Shown in pieces: positions 25,711-34,209 of a stretch of 64,000 nt of DNA. How positions within the stretch are numbered: the stretch's first letter is position 1; every line of letters begins with the position of its first letter. Location of the stretch: NCBI GenBank assembly GCA_021821465.1, contig JAKACM010000004.1, forward strand, positions 1 to 64,000, written 5' to 3'. Below the pieces are notes generated by a model. That model was not told the origin of the DNA and searched no databases. It saw only the letters and a program-made list of their open reading frames with translations. The position numbers were made by a program, and so were the translations under genes. This DNA is from Bacillota bacterium. Its GTDB lineage: Bacteria > Bacillota > Sulfobacillia > Sulfobacillales > Sulfobacillaceae.

Positions 25711-26410
25711 CATTGAGTACCGGATATTGGTTGTAGAAGATGAACCCAAATATCTTCGCCTTATTACCACTTACTTGAAGCTTTCGGGTTACCGGGTCTT
25801 GCAGTCCCATGATGGATGGGATGCCTTACACAGGGTGTTTACGGAAGAACCCCATTTGGTTGTACTCGACTTGCGCCTTCCCGAAATGGACGGCTTTGAA
25901 GTCTGCCGGCGAATCCGCCAGACAGGAACCGTTCCGATTTTGGTACTCACGGCCCTCAATACCGATCAGGACATGATCCGCGCATTGGATTGGGGTGCAG
26001 ATGACTATGTTGTTAAGCCTTTTTCTCCGGAAGCCATGCTGGCGCGTATCCGAGCGCTTCTTCGACGGACTTATGAATCAGTGGTTGATAAGCCTCTGCC
26101 CGATTGCGGGAGAATAGGCTTGGATGAAGAGTATCACAATTTGTTATTGGAAGACCGCGTGATTCATTTGACCCCGACCGAATGGAAGCTGTTAAAAGAA
26201 TTTATGCGGCATTGCGGCAAGGTATTGACACACGACCATCTTTTAGGGGCAGTGTGGGGAAGCGAATATCAAGGAGATCACGAATATCTGCGAGTCTATG
26301 TGCGCAAACTGCGGTCTTATATAGAGCCCAATCCGAGATTGCCGGTATATTTGTTGACTCAGGCAGGCATCGGTTATGTCTTATATCCTTCTCCGCATGG
26401 TTCGCCATGA
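25694..26410 (+). CDS. OmpR/KdpE-family response regulator
   Basis: A 238-residue regulator with a receiver domain (acidic pair EDE near residue 16, phospho-acceptor Asp59 in VVLDLRLPEMDGF, Thr in LVLTALN, Lys in VVKPFSP) and a C-terminal winged helix (LTPTEWKLLKEFMRHCGKV to QAGIGYVL). The receiver resembles KdpE. ATG 25694 follows GGGAG by eight bases; GTG 25685 is the alternative. It is the partner of the overlapping kinase gene. Confidence 0.92.
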   Translation: MATRPDIEYRILVVEDEPKYLRLITTYLKLSGYRVLQSHDGWDALHRVFTEEPHLVVLDLRLPEMDGFEVCRRIRQTGTVPILVLTALNTDQDMIRALDWGADDYVVKPFSPEAMLARIRALLRRTYESVVDKPLPDCGRIGLDEEYHNLLLEDRVIHLTPTEWKLLKEFMRHCGKVLTHDHLLGAVWGSEYQGDHEYLRVYVRKLRSYIEPNPRLPVYLLTQAGIGYVLYPSPHGSP

Positions 26411-27044
26411 TCGGGAACGTCGGCGGCCAAAAGATATGGCGGGAAAAGGGATTGGCTCGTATGCAGCGAGATCCTTAAGACAAAGCCGGAAGAGCTTTGC
26501 TAGCGAACATGATTATTCGATCAGGTGCATCGCCATCTGGTCAGTGACGAAAAGGCAGATAGTGTTTGTGGCGAGAAGGGAAAATACCTCAACGGATCCC
26601 ATTATCGGTGCAGGAATATCGGCTGCTAAAGAATGGAACAGTGGGCAGATTCAAAGCCCCCATGGTATAATCGGCTCGAAGAGCGCCATACTTTGATTTG
26701 ACTTTCCGTGTGGGGCCCAACCGGAGTCGATGAAAGCGAATGGCGTGGCTCGTTCCCGGCCACAAAATCCGAACCGAGATCACCCGAAAAGGGTGCCTTT
26801 TTTCCGTAAATGTCAATATACGGGTCTGGATCAGAGATTTGCTGCGGTTATTAATCACGGATACTCCTCAGAAGCCGTGGAGTGAAATTTTTTTGTCGTC
26901 TGGATCCTCTCGGTGCTGTCACCGATCCCTAAGACTCTAGGCGGGGATGTTTTTTGAAGGCGCAGCAAAGTCCTTTCGCTTGATTGCAGGGCATGCTAAG
27001 CCCATAGTGGTAGGGATTTCTTTTGGGAAAGGACTGTCGGTTAA
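26411..27044 (+). promoter_or_regulatory. Region before the KdpD-like gene: promoter, candidate structured RNA and terminator
   Basis: This 634-base gap contains TGGTATAAT at 26663-26671, an extended -10. About 105 nt after the expected start comes CACCC GAAAA GGGTG (26781-26795) and six T (26798-26803), an intrinsic terminator shape. The RNA between can fold GACTTTCCG (about 26710) with CGGAGTC (about 26731), and GCCAT (about 26689) with ATGGC (about 26740). No gene is seen. It could be a free small RNA or a leader that attenuates the gene at 27045, though 240 bases separate terminator and start. Confidence 0.5.
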
Positions 27045-28190
27045 TTGGCCTCCGTTTATAAACGCAGAACTCCGGAAGAAATTCTGGAAGATATCCGGCG
27101 TATGTCGCGCGGTAAGCATCGTGTCTATATTGGCGCGGCTCCGGGAGTGGGAAAGACCTTCACGATGCTGAGCGATGCCCATATTGCTAAAATGCAGGGC
27201 ATTGACGTAGTAATTGGGATTATTGACACTCATGGGCGGCAAGAAACCGCCGACTTAATCGAAGGCTTGGAATCCGTCCCTTTGGCGCCGGGAACCTTTA
27301 AAGGATTGGAAGTAGGGGAATTGGATATCGGGGCGATAATGGCGCGAGGACCCGACGTCGTGTTGGTTGATGAACTGGCTCACACCAATGCGGACAACTG
27401 CAAAAATCGTAAGCGTTACCAAGATGTTGAAGATTTGCTTGCCGCAGGCATCAATGTGTGGTCAACCTTGAATATTCAACATTTGGAGTCGCTAAACGAC
27501 ACAGTCCGACAGATCACGGGGGTACGAGTTCGAGAAACGGTGCCTGATTCGGTGGTACGGGAAGCCAGCGAAATTCGTCTCGTGGATTTGACCCCAGAGG
27601 CTTTAATTGAACGTCTTAAGAGGGGCAAAGTCTATCAAGGACGTCGTATTGACCAGGCTTTGCAAAATTTCTTCCGCACGGGGAACATTACGGCGTTGCG
27701 CGAGCTGGCATTGCGCGTCGTGGCCGATGATACCGATGATCGCCTGGAAACCTACATGAACCGCCATGCCATTGAAGGACCTTGGCCAACTCATGACCGG
27801 ATTCTGGTGGCAGTTACACCCTCCCCTAACGGCGCACGGCTTTTGAGGCGCGGATATCGCATAGCTCAGCGGCTAAAAGCGGAATTTTATGTTGTTATCG
27901 TGCGTCCTGCAGACGGGCGTTCCTTTTCTCCCTCGGACGAACAGACACTGCAAGCGCATATCAATCTGGCCAAACAGTTGGGAGCGCAAGTCGTTGAACT
28001 GCATGAAAATAATGTTCCTCGCGCGTTAGTGAATTTTGCACGGGAACATCATGTGACTGAAATCGTGATGGGTGAATCCTTGCGTACGCGTTGGCAGGAA
28101 GTATTCAAAGGTTCGGTTATTAACGAAGTTCTGCGTCAAACCAGTAATATTGACATCTTGGTTGTGGGACACGAACGGGATCGGGATTAG
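27045..28190 (+). CDS. Stand-alone KdpD sensory module (KdpD N-domain + universal stress domain)
   Basis: A 381-residue cytosolic protein equal to the N-terminal half of the potassium sensor kinase KdpD. The KdpD domain starts RTPEEILEDIRRMSRGKHRVYIG and contains Walker A GAAPGVGKT (residues 30-38), DTHGRQET and Walker B VVLVDELAHTN. A universal-stress-protein domain follows (about 245-378, ending DILVVGHERDRD). It has no transmembrane, HisKA or ATPase part. TTG 27045 is taken as start, with AAAGGA upstream, because homologues begin just before RTPEEIL. No kdpFABC genes are in the window. It may act with the GAF kinase and KdpE-like regulator upstream. Confidence 0.88.
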   Translation: MASVYKRRTPEEILEDIRRMSRGKHRVYIGAAPGVGKTFTMLSDAHIAKMQGIDVVIGIIDTHGRQETADLIEGLESVPLAPGTFKGLEVGELDIGAIMARGPDVVLVDELAHTNADNCKNRKRYQDVEDLLAAGINVWSTLNIQHLESLNDTVRQITGVRVRETVPDSVVREASEIRLVDLTPEALIERLKRGKVYQGRRIDQALQNFFRTGNITALRELALRVVADDTDDRLETYMNRHAIEGPWPTHDRILVAVTPSPNGARLLRRGYRIAQRLKAEFYVVIVRPADGRSFSPSDEQTLQAHINLAKQLGAQVVELHENNVPRALVNFAREHHVTEIVMGESLRTRWQEVFKGSVINEVLRQTSNIDILVVGHERDRD

Positions 28191-28520
28191 CTTTGGCTCT
28201 GTGATTTTGGGAACCCTTCGGTCATATAAACCCTGCTAGGACAAGTACCAGCCCGATCAACTCCTGTCAATACGGTAGTGGTCCGCCAAACGGCTATGAC
28301 GAGAATTTGGATTGGGTCCGAGGCACTCTTCTTTGAGCTTGCGCATACCCCATAAAGAAAATCCATGAGTCATGATTTTAATTACCTGCCTTTCTTCTCG
28401 AAAAACTTCCGGAGAATAAGATAAATTAGGGAAAAGTTATTGAAATGCGCCGTAAACCCGCGCTTGAGCTATGGGAATATCAGGCGTTTGCCTAACAGCT
28501 GAGAACTTTGTACCTGATCT
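28191..28520. other. 330-base gap, no gene
   Basis: No gene was recognised. CTCCTGTCAATA at 28261-28272 recurs at 50736-50747 with similar sequence downstream, possibly a trace of a shared mobile element. Confidence 0.35.
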
Positions 28521-28993
28521 AAAGCAATCAGACCAAGGGCTTAACCAACACCGAATACGACGCTCTGCGGGAAATGTGCCGCTATGGGAAGAATCTGTAT
28601 AATGTGGGGCTGTACTCCACCCGCCAATATTTCTTTGCCGAGGGGCGGTATCTGCGCTATGAATCAAACTACCAGCGGTAAAAGATAACGAAAACTATGC
28701 GTTACTGCAAGCCGGTGTGAGTCAACAAATTCTCAAGGTAGTAGATCGCTCGTTCCGATCATTCTTTAACCTACTCAAAAAGGCGAACAAAGGCGAGTAT
28801 CGCTATCATGATGTGCGAATTCCTCACTACTGTGAAGCAGGACGGCTACTTTTCGTTGATTCTATCGACCGATGCGATTGCCATCCAAGACGGCTACTTG
28901 TCAGTGCCGATGTCGCACGCATTTCAACGGCTGCATCCCAGCCCATTGTATTCACGATTACATGATGAAAGTTCGCACGGCACATCTATTTGA
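28521..28993 (+). pseudogene. TnpB N-terminal relic (IS1341/IS605-type)
   Basis: Broken N-terminal half of a TnpB-family nuclease of a different subgroup from the copy at 15-16 kb. One frame reads GLTNTEYDALREMCRYGKN and RQYFFAEGRYLRYESNYQ up to a stop at about 28680. The match resumes in another frame with KDNENYALLQAGVSQQILK, DRSFRSFFNLLKK and EYRYHDVRIPHY, then switches again to QDGYFSLILSTDAI and QDGYLSVPMSHAFQ. At least two frameshifts are present and the entire RuvC half is missing. No tnpA or element ends were recognised. Confidence 0.78.
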
Positions 28994-29195
28994 AGTATCC
29001 AGTCATCATATTACCTTATCCCGAAATATTGTATAAAGTCTCTCGCCAGAAGTGCCAAAGGGGAGAATTTGATTTTTAAATGGCGGACATTTTGGCTATG
29101 AGCCCGTTTCCTTGCATGGCATTTCAGAACGTGCGGATGAACTTATGGACTTGTTAGATTGTGGCTATACTGCAAAATGAGATGGGGAGGGTGGC

Positions 29196-29657
29196 ATGAG
29201 AGGATGGTTTAAGGGCCTATTGGCCGGATGTGGTCTGAGTGTTCTGGTACAAGGTGTATGGCTTACCACGATGGGAGTCAGTATATCGGTATCCCCCGCC
29301 ACGGTTGCCGCCGGCATGACGCAGAGTCTCAAGGGACTAAACCGAAAGGATCTAACCTCTCGCCTTGAAGATGGCATGGCGCCGGTGATGAACCGGAGCA
29401 TGGCGCACCTGGTGCAGACCGTGCATGTCCAAGTCGACGGCATCACCTTGGGAATCAACCCCGCGAATGAATATCACTTACAACATCAATTGATTCACGA
29501 TATGAATACATCTGTGGCAGGGTATTTGAATCGCCAGTTGAAGTCATCGACCATGACTCTAAATCTTATGCGCGCATTACGTTCTCATCCTGAGAACATT
29601 CGAATCCGCGCTTCATGGGGATTTTTGTCTATACCGGTACATATTCGCATTCCATGA
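29196..29657 (+). CDS. Small exported or membrane-anchored protein of unknown function
   Basis: A 153-residue protein with a hydrophobic N-terminal segment (about residues 8-31) that could be a signal peptide or anchor. The rest is soluble with an amphipathic helix around residues 98-125 and a strand-rich end, WGFLSIPVHIRIP. No family recognised. ATG 29196 follows GATGGGGAGGGTGGC, a good ribosome-binding site, which supports a real gene in an otherwise decayed region. Confidence 0.6.
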   Translation: MRGWFKGLLAGCGLSVLVQGVWLTTMGVSISVSPATVAAGMTQSLKGLNRKDLTSRLEDGMAPVMNRSMAHLVQTVHVQVDGITLGINPANEYHLQHQLIHDMNTSVAGYLNRQLKSSTMTLNLMRALRSHPENIRIRASWGFLSIPVHIRIP

Positions 29658-30179
29658 CTTGGCCATTCCGCACCGCTGCCTTTTAGTAAAGCTGCAATAT
29701 TTTGTCCTTGCTGTCAGAAGAGAATGGGTGAGATATCACAATAGTCATTATTATGTGGAAGTGATTGTACATCACCGAACCGGAGAGCCGTCAAGATTAT
29801 GTCCATATAACTGTATATAGGACCAGTTGGTACTATAAGCAAGGGTTGTTCCCCCAATGACCAGAGCCATAAATGGAGCAACGAGTCAGTCGCATTTTTT
29901 GTGTGTGAATCCACTCAAATAATTTCACCGGGCAACCTCATTTTGCTTAGATTTGTCACACTCGTCAGGGTATGTCGACCACCGTTGAAAGGTTCCTCCG
30001 CTAGTCCCAACATGACAGGTTGGTCTGTCTGTGGTGAAACCGTTTTGGTTTAGAGCTTCAAGTAAAAGAAACTCGTCCCACAATAGACGAATTTCTTTGG
30101 CCGAACGAATAGTTTGTGATTTCGAGGGGGAGGGTTGCTGTGGTAAAATAGTCAGCAAACAACTATCCGGAGTTTGTCG
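29658..30179. other. 522-base gap, no supported gene
   Basis: No gene recognised. A 138-codon minus-strand frame (29925-30341) overlaps the DUF4258 fragment on the other strand and has no support. GGTAAAATAG near 30142 could be the -10 region for the fragment that follows. Confidence 0.35.
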
Positions 30180-30488
30180 ATGACTCGGTTCGTGTATCGT
30201 GTCCATGCTCTCAAACGCATGTTCGAACGTCAAATAGAGCGGTCTGTCGTGCAATCGGGCACGACAATTGAACGTTACCAGGCCGCAGACGAGGCCGTCA
30301 GGCCGGGGTCGATGTGCGCGAGTTTCAGCACGTATCTGCATAGCGTGTCCCCATGCACTGCGACCATAAACCGGGTCAGGTTCTCATGCAATTTTACATG
30401 GGTAAGTTTGACTAAAACCCCGAGACGTCAATTAGGGGTCCCACCAGCAAAACGCACATTTCGTAGGCTAAGGTTCAAAGCGACGTGA
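30180..30488 (+). pseudogene. DUF4258 domain fragment
   Basis: The N-terminal third, VYRVHALKRMFERQIERSVV and the following GTTIERY, matches the start of DUF4258 proteins, small domains commonly found in toxin-like gene pairs (HAxxRMxxRxI motif). After about residue 35 the frame no longer resembles the family, so the C-terminus is probably frameshifted or replaced. ATG 30180 has GGAG seven bases upstream. No YgiT/MqsA-type partner was seen downstream. Confidence 0.5.
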
Positions 30489-30816
30489 AAGGGGACTTTT
30501 CTGTCACTTTAAGCGTTCCATTCTTAGGACATCAGGATACGACGACCCCAAGTAAATTCTTAAGAAAGTGTTGTAGAAGTCGGATAAGCGCTTTTCAAAT
30601 GGGTTAGAGTCCCGAAATCCTATGCGAGTCGCCTATAAATTGTGTTATCGCATGTTTTTCGCGTTTTGAGCTTGCGGTACTCCTGTGTAGAAACAAATAA
30701 GGATTGAATCAGACGGTCTCGGTCATGAAACGTCATATATCCGTGCTGAACTATCGGCGAATTTGTAAAAAGCCACTTATTAAGGAATCATACCTACGGG
30801 TCGAAGCTGTTCGCGG
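30489..30816. other. 328-base gap, nothing recognised
   Basis: No gene, RNA or repeat was recognised between the DUF4258 fragment and the minus-strand permease relic. Confidence 0.35.
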
Positions 30817-31110
30817 TTATCGTTGTGATAATTCGCTATGAGACCGTCGACCATGAAGATTGATCCAAAATACGTGCGGATCGGCAAGCAGCATGCTAAC
30901 AAATATCATGAGTCCCCCAACCATTTCGATGGGGGAGAGAATGCTCCCCTGGGCCATCCACGTCACCAATGCTGCAAAAATGGGCTCAAGATCACCGCGA
31001 TTTGGGCGGAAGGCATGTTTTGTTGGAAGATACTCTGTCCCCAATAGGCGAGCGATGTGGTGAATATCGCGTTCATCGGCACGCTCGCCAGACGACTTTT
31101 TGGTTCACCA
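30817..31110 (-). pseudogene. DMT/EamA permease C-terminal relic
   Basis: On the minus strand the sequence reads AIFTTSLAYWGQSIFQQNMP and SAQIAVI in one frame, then LEPIFAALVTWMAQGSILSP and IEMVGGLMIFVSMLLAD in another. Together these are the last three transmembrane helices of an EamA/drug-metabolite transporter family permease, with the hallmark LEPxFAAL. A frameshift lies near 30990-31000 and the N-terminal seven helices are absent. Confidence 0.7.
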
Positions 31111-31416
31111 CCGCAATCACATGGCTCATCATGGTTCCTTCTTCTGTCGTATACCGTTGACGGGCCATCCACTACCCTGGGGACGCTCTACCTATAGGAT
31201 TTATCCCTATTCGCGGATGAGTCCGTGTGTTCCTGCTTCCCGTTGCCATAGGCTAAATTATTTGCTTCTCACTTTGAATACGGTTGACCGTCAACGGTAT
31301 ACGGGAATCCGAGGGGGTCAAATTTCGCCATGATCTCCGTCACGGAAATCCCATACCCTGACAACTATGCGTATGATAAGACACGAAGAGACTCCAAGAG
31401 AGGGATTGTGAACACT
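31111..31416. other. 306-base gap, nothing recognised
   Basis: No gene is supported here. The minus strand does not continue the permease relic recognisably, and the plus strand leads into the PIN-domain pseudogene. Confidence 0.35.
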
Positions 31417-31964
31417 ATGCCACGTGCATCGGCCGTGATTGATACAGGATTTTGGGGCACCTGTTGCCGCCTTGGTATTCATCTTTACTTAACACATGTT
31501 TGGCTCGATCCGGTATTGGTTCCCGGAGCCGTCATGGCAGAAATTTTTAGACAACCTGCGTTCATGACAAATCCTGCAGCCGTCTCATGGGCCGCGTGGG
31601 GACCGTTGTATCGCGACCAAGCCGACTTTCCGAATGCTTTTCTGCAACGGGCCCTGCAACCCAGCAATCCAAACCAGATCACCTAACCCTATTTCACCCC
31701 GGAGAACGAGCCGTTCTCGACATGGCTCGAGAACGGCAGGCCGATGCCTTAATCGACGAACAGAAGGCTCATGATTACGCCATTACCCACGGAATGGATG
31801 CTGTCAGCATACCGGAATATCTTGTGATTTTACTCAAACAGGGTATACTCACGGTAACGCAAACCGTAGCGGTTTTTCAACAGTTGGTGAGGTTAGGCCG
31901 GCCGCCACAGCCTTTCATAGATTGGGCCCGCAGTCAATTACAGGCAGAAGGAGGGCAACTCTAA
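31417..31964 (+). pseudogene. PIN-domain (DUF3368/VapC-like) toxin, frameshifted
   Basis: Two overlapping frames together make one PIN-family ribonuclease. The first (from ATG 31417) has SAVIDTGFW with the first catalytic Asp and LVPGAVMAEI with the conserved acidic residue, ending at a stop at 31686. The second continues from about 31675 as FHPGERAVLDMARERQADAL, then IDEQKAHDYAITHGM, carrying the remaining acidic residues, and ends at 31964. One single-base shift near 31670-31680 separates them. The sequence there is not a classic slippery site, so a disabling mutation is more likely than programmed shifting. Confidence 0.7.
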
Positions 31965-32305
31965 TGGTAGTCAATCGATCACACCCTCTAAACGGGGATG
32001 ACGCCACCATTGATCAGTTGCGCTCGCAAGTCGGTATGTCGCGTGACGACGCCCGCACTCTCGTCAAACAAGAAGGATTAGATGGATTACGGATCCGTGT
32101 CGCTGCGAAACTGTATGCGACGGAATTCCTGACGAGTGGAGAAGCAGCCAATCGCGTAGGGTTGCACAATCGCGGATTGTTGCTTCAGTTTCTCGATGAG
32201 AATCATATTGGGCCTGTGCCGGATCCGGCGAAGAGTTCAGAACGCGTCAAAGAGGAACTGGACGAGCGCATGGAGGCGCGATTGAAACGCTGGCAATCGG
32301 CATGA
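31964..32305 (+). CDS. UPF0175-family antitoxin-like protein
   Basis: A 113-residue protein with the UPF0175 core VAAKLYATEFLTSGEAANRV and GLHNRGLLLQFLDENHI, a small helix-turn-helix-like antitoxin found next to PIN (DUF3368) toxins. ATG 31964 overlaps the stop of the PIN frame (TAATG), with AAGGAGG upstream, so the pair was translated as a unit. The antitoxin is intact while its toxin is frameshifted. Confidence 0.75.
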   Translation: MVVNRSHPLNGDDATIDQLRSQVGMSRDDARTLVKQEGLDGLRIRVAAKLYATEFLTSGEAANRVGLHNRGLLLQFLDENHIGPVPDPAKSSERVKEELDERMEARLKRWQSA

Positions 32306-32339
32306 TCTTGACCATCAGCGCCAACCAAGGGAACGTCAA

Positions 32340-32540
32340 GAAAGGAAAAGGTCCTCGGCAGAGCCTCGGGTGAACCAGTCCACAGACTCTGCCGATCTGC
32401 GGATCCGGAATGTCCTCTGCGGTGGACGTCGAACAAGTATGGAGAAGCTGGCCGGGGAGGTACAGGCTGAAGGCCATTCCATTAGTCCGAGCACCGTCGC
32501 TGCCCTTTTGCATGATCAGGGCAATACAGTATTGATGATT
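32340..32540 (+). pseudogene. ISAzo13-type transposase N-terminal relic
   Basis: Two frames give pieces of an ISAzo13-family transposase: DPECPLRWTS at about 32403-32432 (family: GDPxSPLRWTSKS), then MEKLAGEVQAEGHSISPSTV and AALLHD from about 32440 (family: RKLAxxLQxxGHxVSxxTVxxLLxxxGY). A frameshift separates them and the rest of the transposase is missing. The relic ends about 90 bases before the rpsB promoter elements. Confidence 0.7.
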
Positions 32541-32631
32541 ATATTGACAAGGTGTTTCCCGTTTCGTCGGCGTCATTCCTCTTTCTGCGAAGCCGAGAGG
32601 GCTCTTGAACTCTTTGGTGTTGACATAAAAC

Positions 32632-32660
32632 TTGCCGGTGACGGGCAATTGTGCTATAAT
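32632..32660 (+). promoter_or_regulatory. rpsB promoter
   Basis: TTGCCG at 32632-32637, a 17-base spacer and TATAAT at 32655-32660, with an extended TG at 32652-32653. Transcription would begin near 32667, about 90 bases before rpsB. An extra TTGACA at 32620-32625 is too far from this -10 to pair with it. Confidence 0.8.
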
Positions 32661-32757
32661 TCGCTAGGATTTTTTACCACACACGCAGTTACGTTTCCCT
32701 GGTGCCGAGAGGTAAAGTGATTGGAACTGCGGAGGACAAACCAGGAGGTAGTGTAGA

Positions 32758-33480
32758 ATGGCCGTAATTTCGATGAAACAACTGTTGGAAGCCGGGGTGC
32801 ACTTTGGTCACCAAACGCGGCGCTGGAATCCGAAAATGAAACCCTACATTTTTACGGAACGAAATGGTATTTACATCATCGACTTGCAGAAGACAGTTCG
32901 CAAGGTTGATGATGCATACAATTTTGTTCGGCAAATTGGCGCAAGTGGTGGACGTATGTTGTTCATTGGAACGAAAAAACAAGCGCAAGAAGCCGTGGCT
33001 GAAGAAGCTCGACGCTCCGGCGACTTTTACGTCAATCAGCGGTGGCTGGGTGGCATGCTAACAAATTTTGATACCATTAAAAAGCGCGTTAGGCGTTTAG
33101 CTGAACTCAAAGAACAGGAGAGCAGCGGACAATGGGAACGGCTGCCAAAAAAGGAAGTCAGCATGCTGATGCGACAAAAAGAGAAGTTAGAAAAGTATTT
33201 GGGTGGCATTGAAGGAATGAATCAGCTTCCTGCGGCCGTTTTCGTGGTGGATCCACGTAAGGAGCACATAGCCGTGACAGAAGCCAGAAAGCTTCATATA
33301 CCTATTGTAGGAATCGTAGATACGAATTGTGATCCGGACGAGATTGATTACATTATTCCCGGTAACGATGACGCCATCCGTGCGGTACGATTGTTAACCA
33401 GCAAGATGGCGGATGCCCTGGTAGAAGGTCGACAGGGAGGCATGACCGAAGAACAGCAAGCGGTTGTCGAGGCTCAATAA
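32758..33480 (+). CDS. rpsB: 30S ribosomal protein S2
   Basis: A 240-residue S2, needed for late assembly of the small subunit. The N-terminus [21 protein letters not shown] and the later [13 protein letters not shown] and [20 protein letters not shown] are invariant S2 motifs. CAGGAGG precedes ATG 32758. It heads the rpsB-tsf-pyrH-frr cluster. Confidence 0.97.
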   Translation: MAVISMKQLLEAGVHFGHQTRRWNPKMKPYIFTERNGIYIIDLQKTVRKVDDAYNFVRQIGASGGRMLFIGTKKQAQEAVAEEARRSGDFYVNQRWLGGMLTNFDTIKKRVRRLAELKEQESSGQWERLPKKEVSMLMRQKEKLEKYLGGIEGMNQLPAAVFVVDPRKEHIAVTEARKLHIPIVGIVDTNCDPDEIDYIIPGNDDAIRAVRLLTSKMADALVEGRQGGMTEEQQAVVEAQ

Positions 33481-33503
33481 CTCGGATAATTCTACAGCGA
33501 GAC

Positions 33504-33527
33504 GAGGGCGACCGAGAGGTCGCTCTC
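33504..33527 (+). terminator. rpsB-tsf intergenic hairpin
   Basis: GAGGGCGACC (33504-33513) pairs with GGTCGCTCTC (33518-33527), ten pairs including one G-U, closed by a GAGA (GNRA) tetraloop. No T run follows, so it may be an RNA-stability or partial attenuation element rather than a full terminator. The tsf ribosome-binding site lies seven bases further on. Confidence 0.55.
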
Positions 33528-33546
33528 ATTACGAGGAGGATTTTTT

Positions 33547-34152
33547 GTGATTTCCGCAAACGATGTAAAGAAGCTTCGTGAAATGACGGGTGCGGGCATG
33601 ATGGAATGTAAAAAGGCACTCCAGCAAGCCAACGGGGACTTTGATCGGGCGATTGACATTCTTCGTGAGCGTGGATTGGCCCAAGCGGCGAAAAAGGCGG
33701 GAAGAGAGGCCAATGAAGGATTGATCGAGAGCTATATTCATCTTCAAGGACGCATAGGATCCCTGATCGAAATCAATTGTGAGACAGATTTTGTGGCCAA
33801 TACCTCGGATTTTCACACCTTGGCCCATGATATTGCGATGCACATCGCCGCTACCAATCCCCGTTTTGTTAATCGCGAGCAGGTTCCCGACGAGGAACTG
33901 GAACACGAGAAAAAGGTTTTGAGCGCACAAGCCGAAAACGAAGGAAAACCGGCGGCGATTATCGAAAAGATGGTCACAGGTCGCATTGAGAAATTCTACA
34001 AGGAAGTTTGTTTATTGGATCAACCCTTCATCAAGAATCCTGACATAACGGTGGATCAGTTATTGAAAGAGCATATCGCCCGGTTGGGCGAGCACATTGT
34101 TGTGCGACGGTTTGTCCGCTTTGAACGTGGGGAAGAGCTTCCCGGCGCCTAG
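33547..34152 (+). CDS. tsf: Elongation factor Ts
   Basis: A 201-residue EF-Ts, the nucleotide exchange factor of EF-Tu. The N-terminal UBA-like domain [20 protein letters not shown] and the [10 protein letters not shown] contact motif are present. It is the short form, as in Thermus, rather than the roughly 290-residue Bacillus form. GTG 33547 follows GAGGAGG. Confidence 0.96.
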   Translation: MISANDVKKLREMTGAGMMECKKALQQANGDFDRAIDILRERGLAQAAKKAGREANEGLIESYIHLQGRIGSLIEINCETDFVANTSDFHTLAHDIAMHIAATNPRFVNREQVPDEELEHEKKVLSAQAENEGKPAAIIEKMVTGRIEKFYKEVCLLDQPFIKNPDITVDQLLKEHIARLGEHIVVRRFVRFERGEELPGA

Positions 34153-34165
34153 ATCCGACTGATAA

Positions 34166-34203
34166 GAAGGGCACTATGTGCCCTTCAAGCACGTTGAAGG
34201 GAG
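34166..34203 (+). promoter_or_regulatory. Two-state hairpin over the pyrH ribosome-binding site
   Basis: Three strands compete. GAAGGGCAC (34166-34174) pairs perfectly with GTGCCCTTC (34178-34186), loop TAT. CCCTTCAA (34181-34188) pairs perfectly with TTGAAGGG (34194-34201), loop GCACG, and the second partner is the pyrH ribosome-binding site. The two hairpins share 34181-34186 and cannot form together, so the first frees the pyrH site and the second hides it. Confidence 0.6.
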
Positions 34204-34209
34204 AATGCA

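Noticed and set aside
26679-26803. Known riboswitch classes (c-di-AMP ydaO, T-box, guanidine) for the terminated RNA
   Set aside because: None of the consensus words of these classes could be found; left as an unassigned candidate.
31660-31690. Programmed frameshift in the PIN gene
   Set aside because: No heptameric slippery sequence or downstream pseudoknot was seen, so mutation is the simpler explanation.
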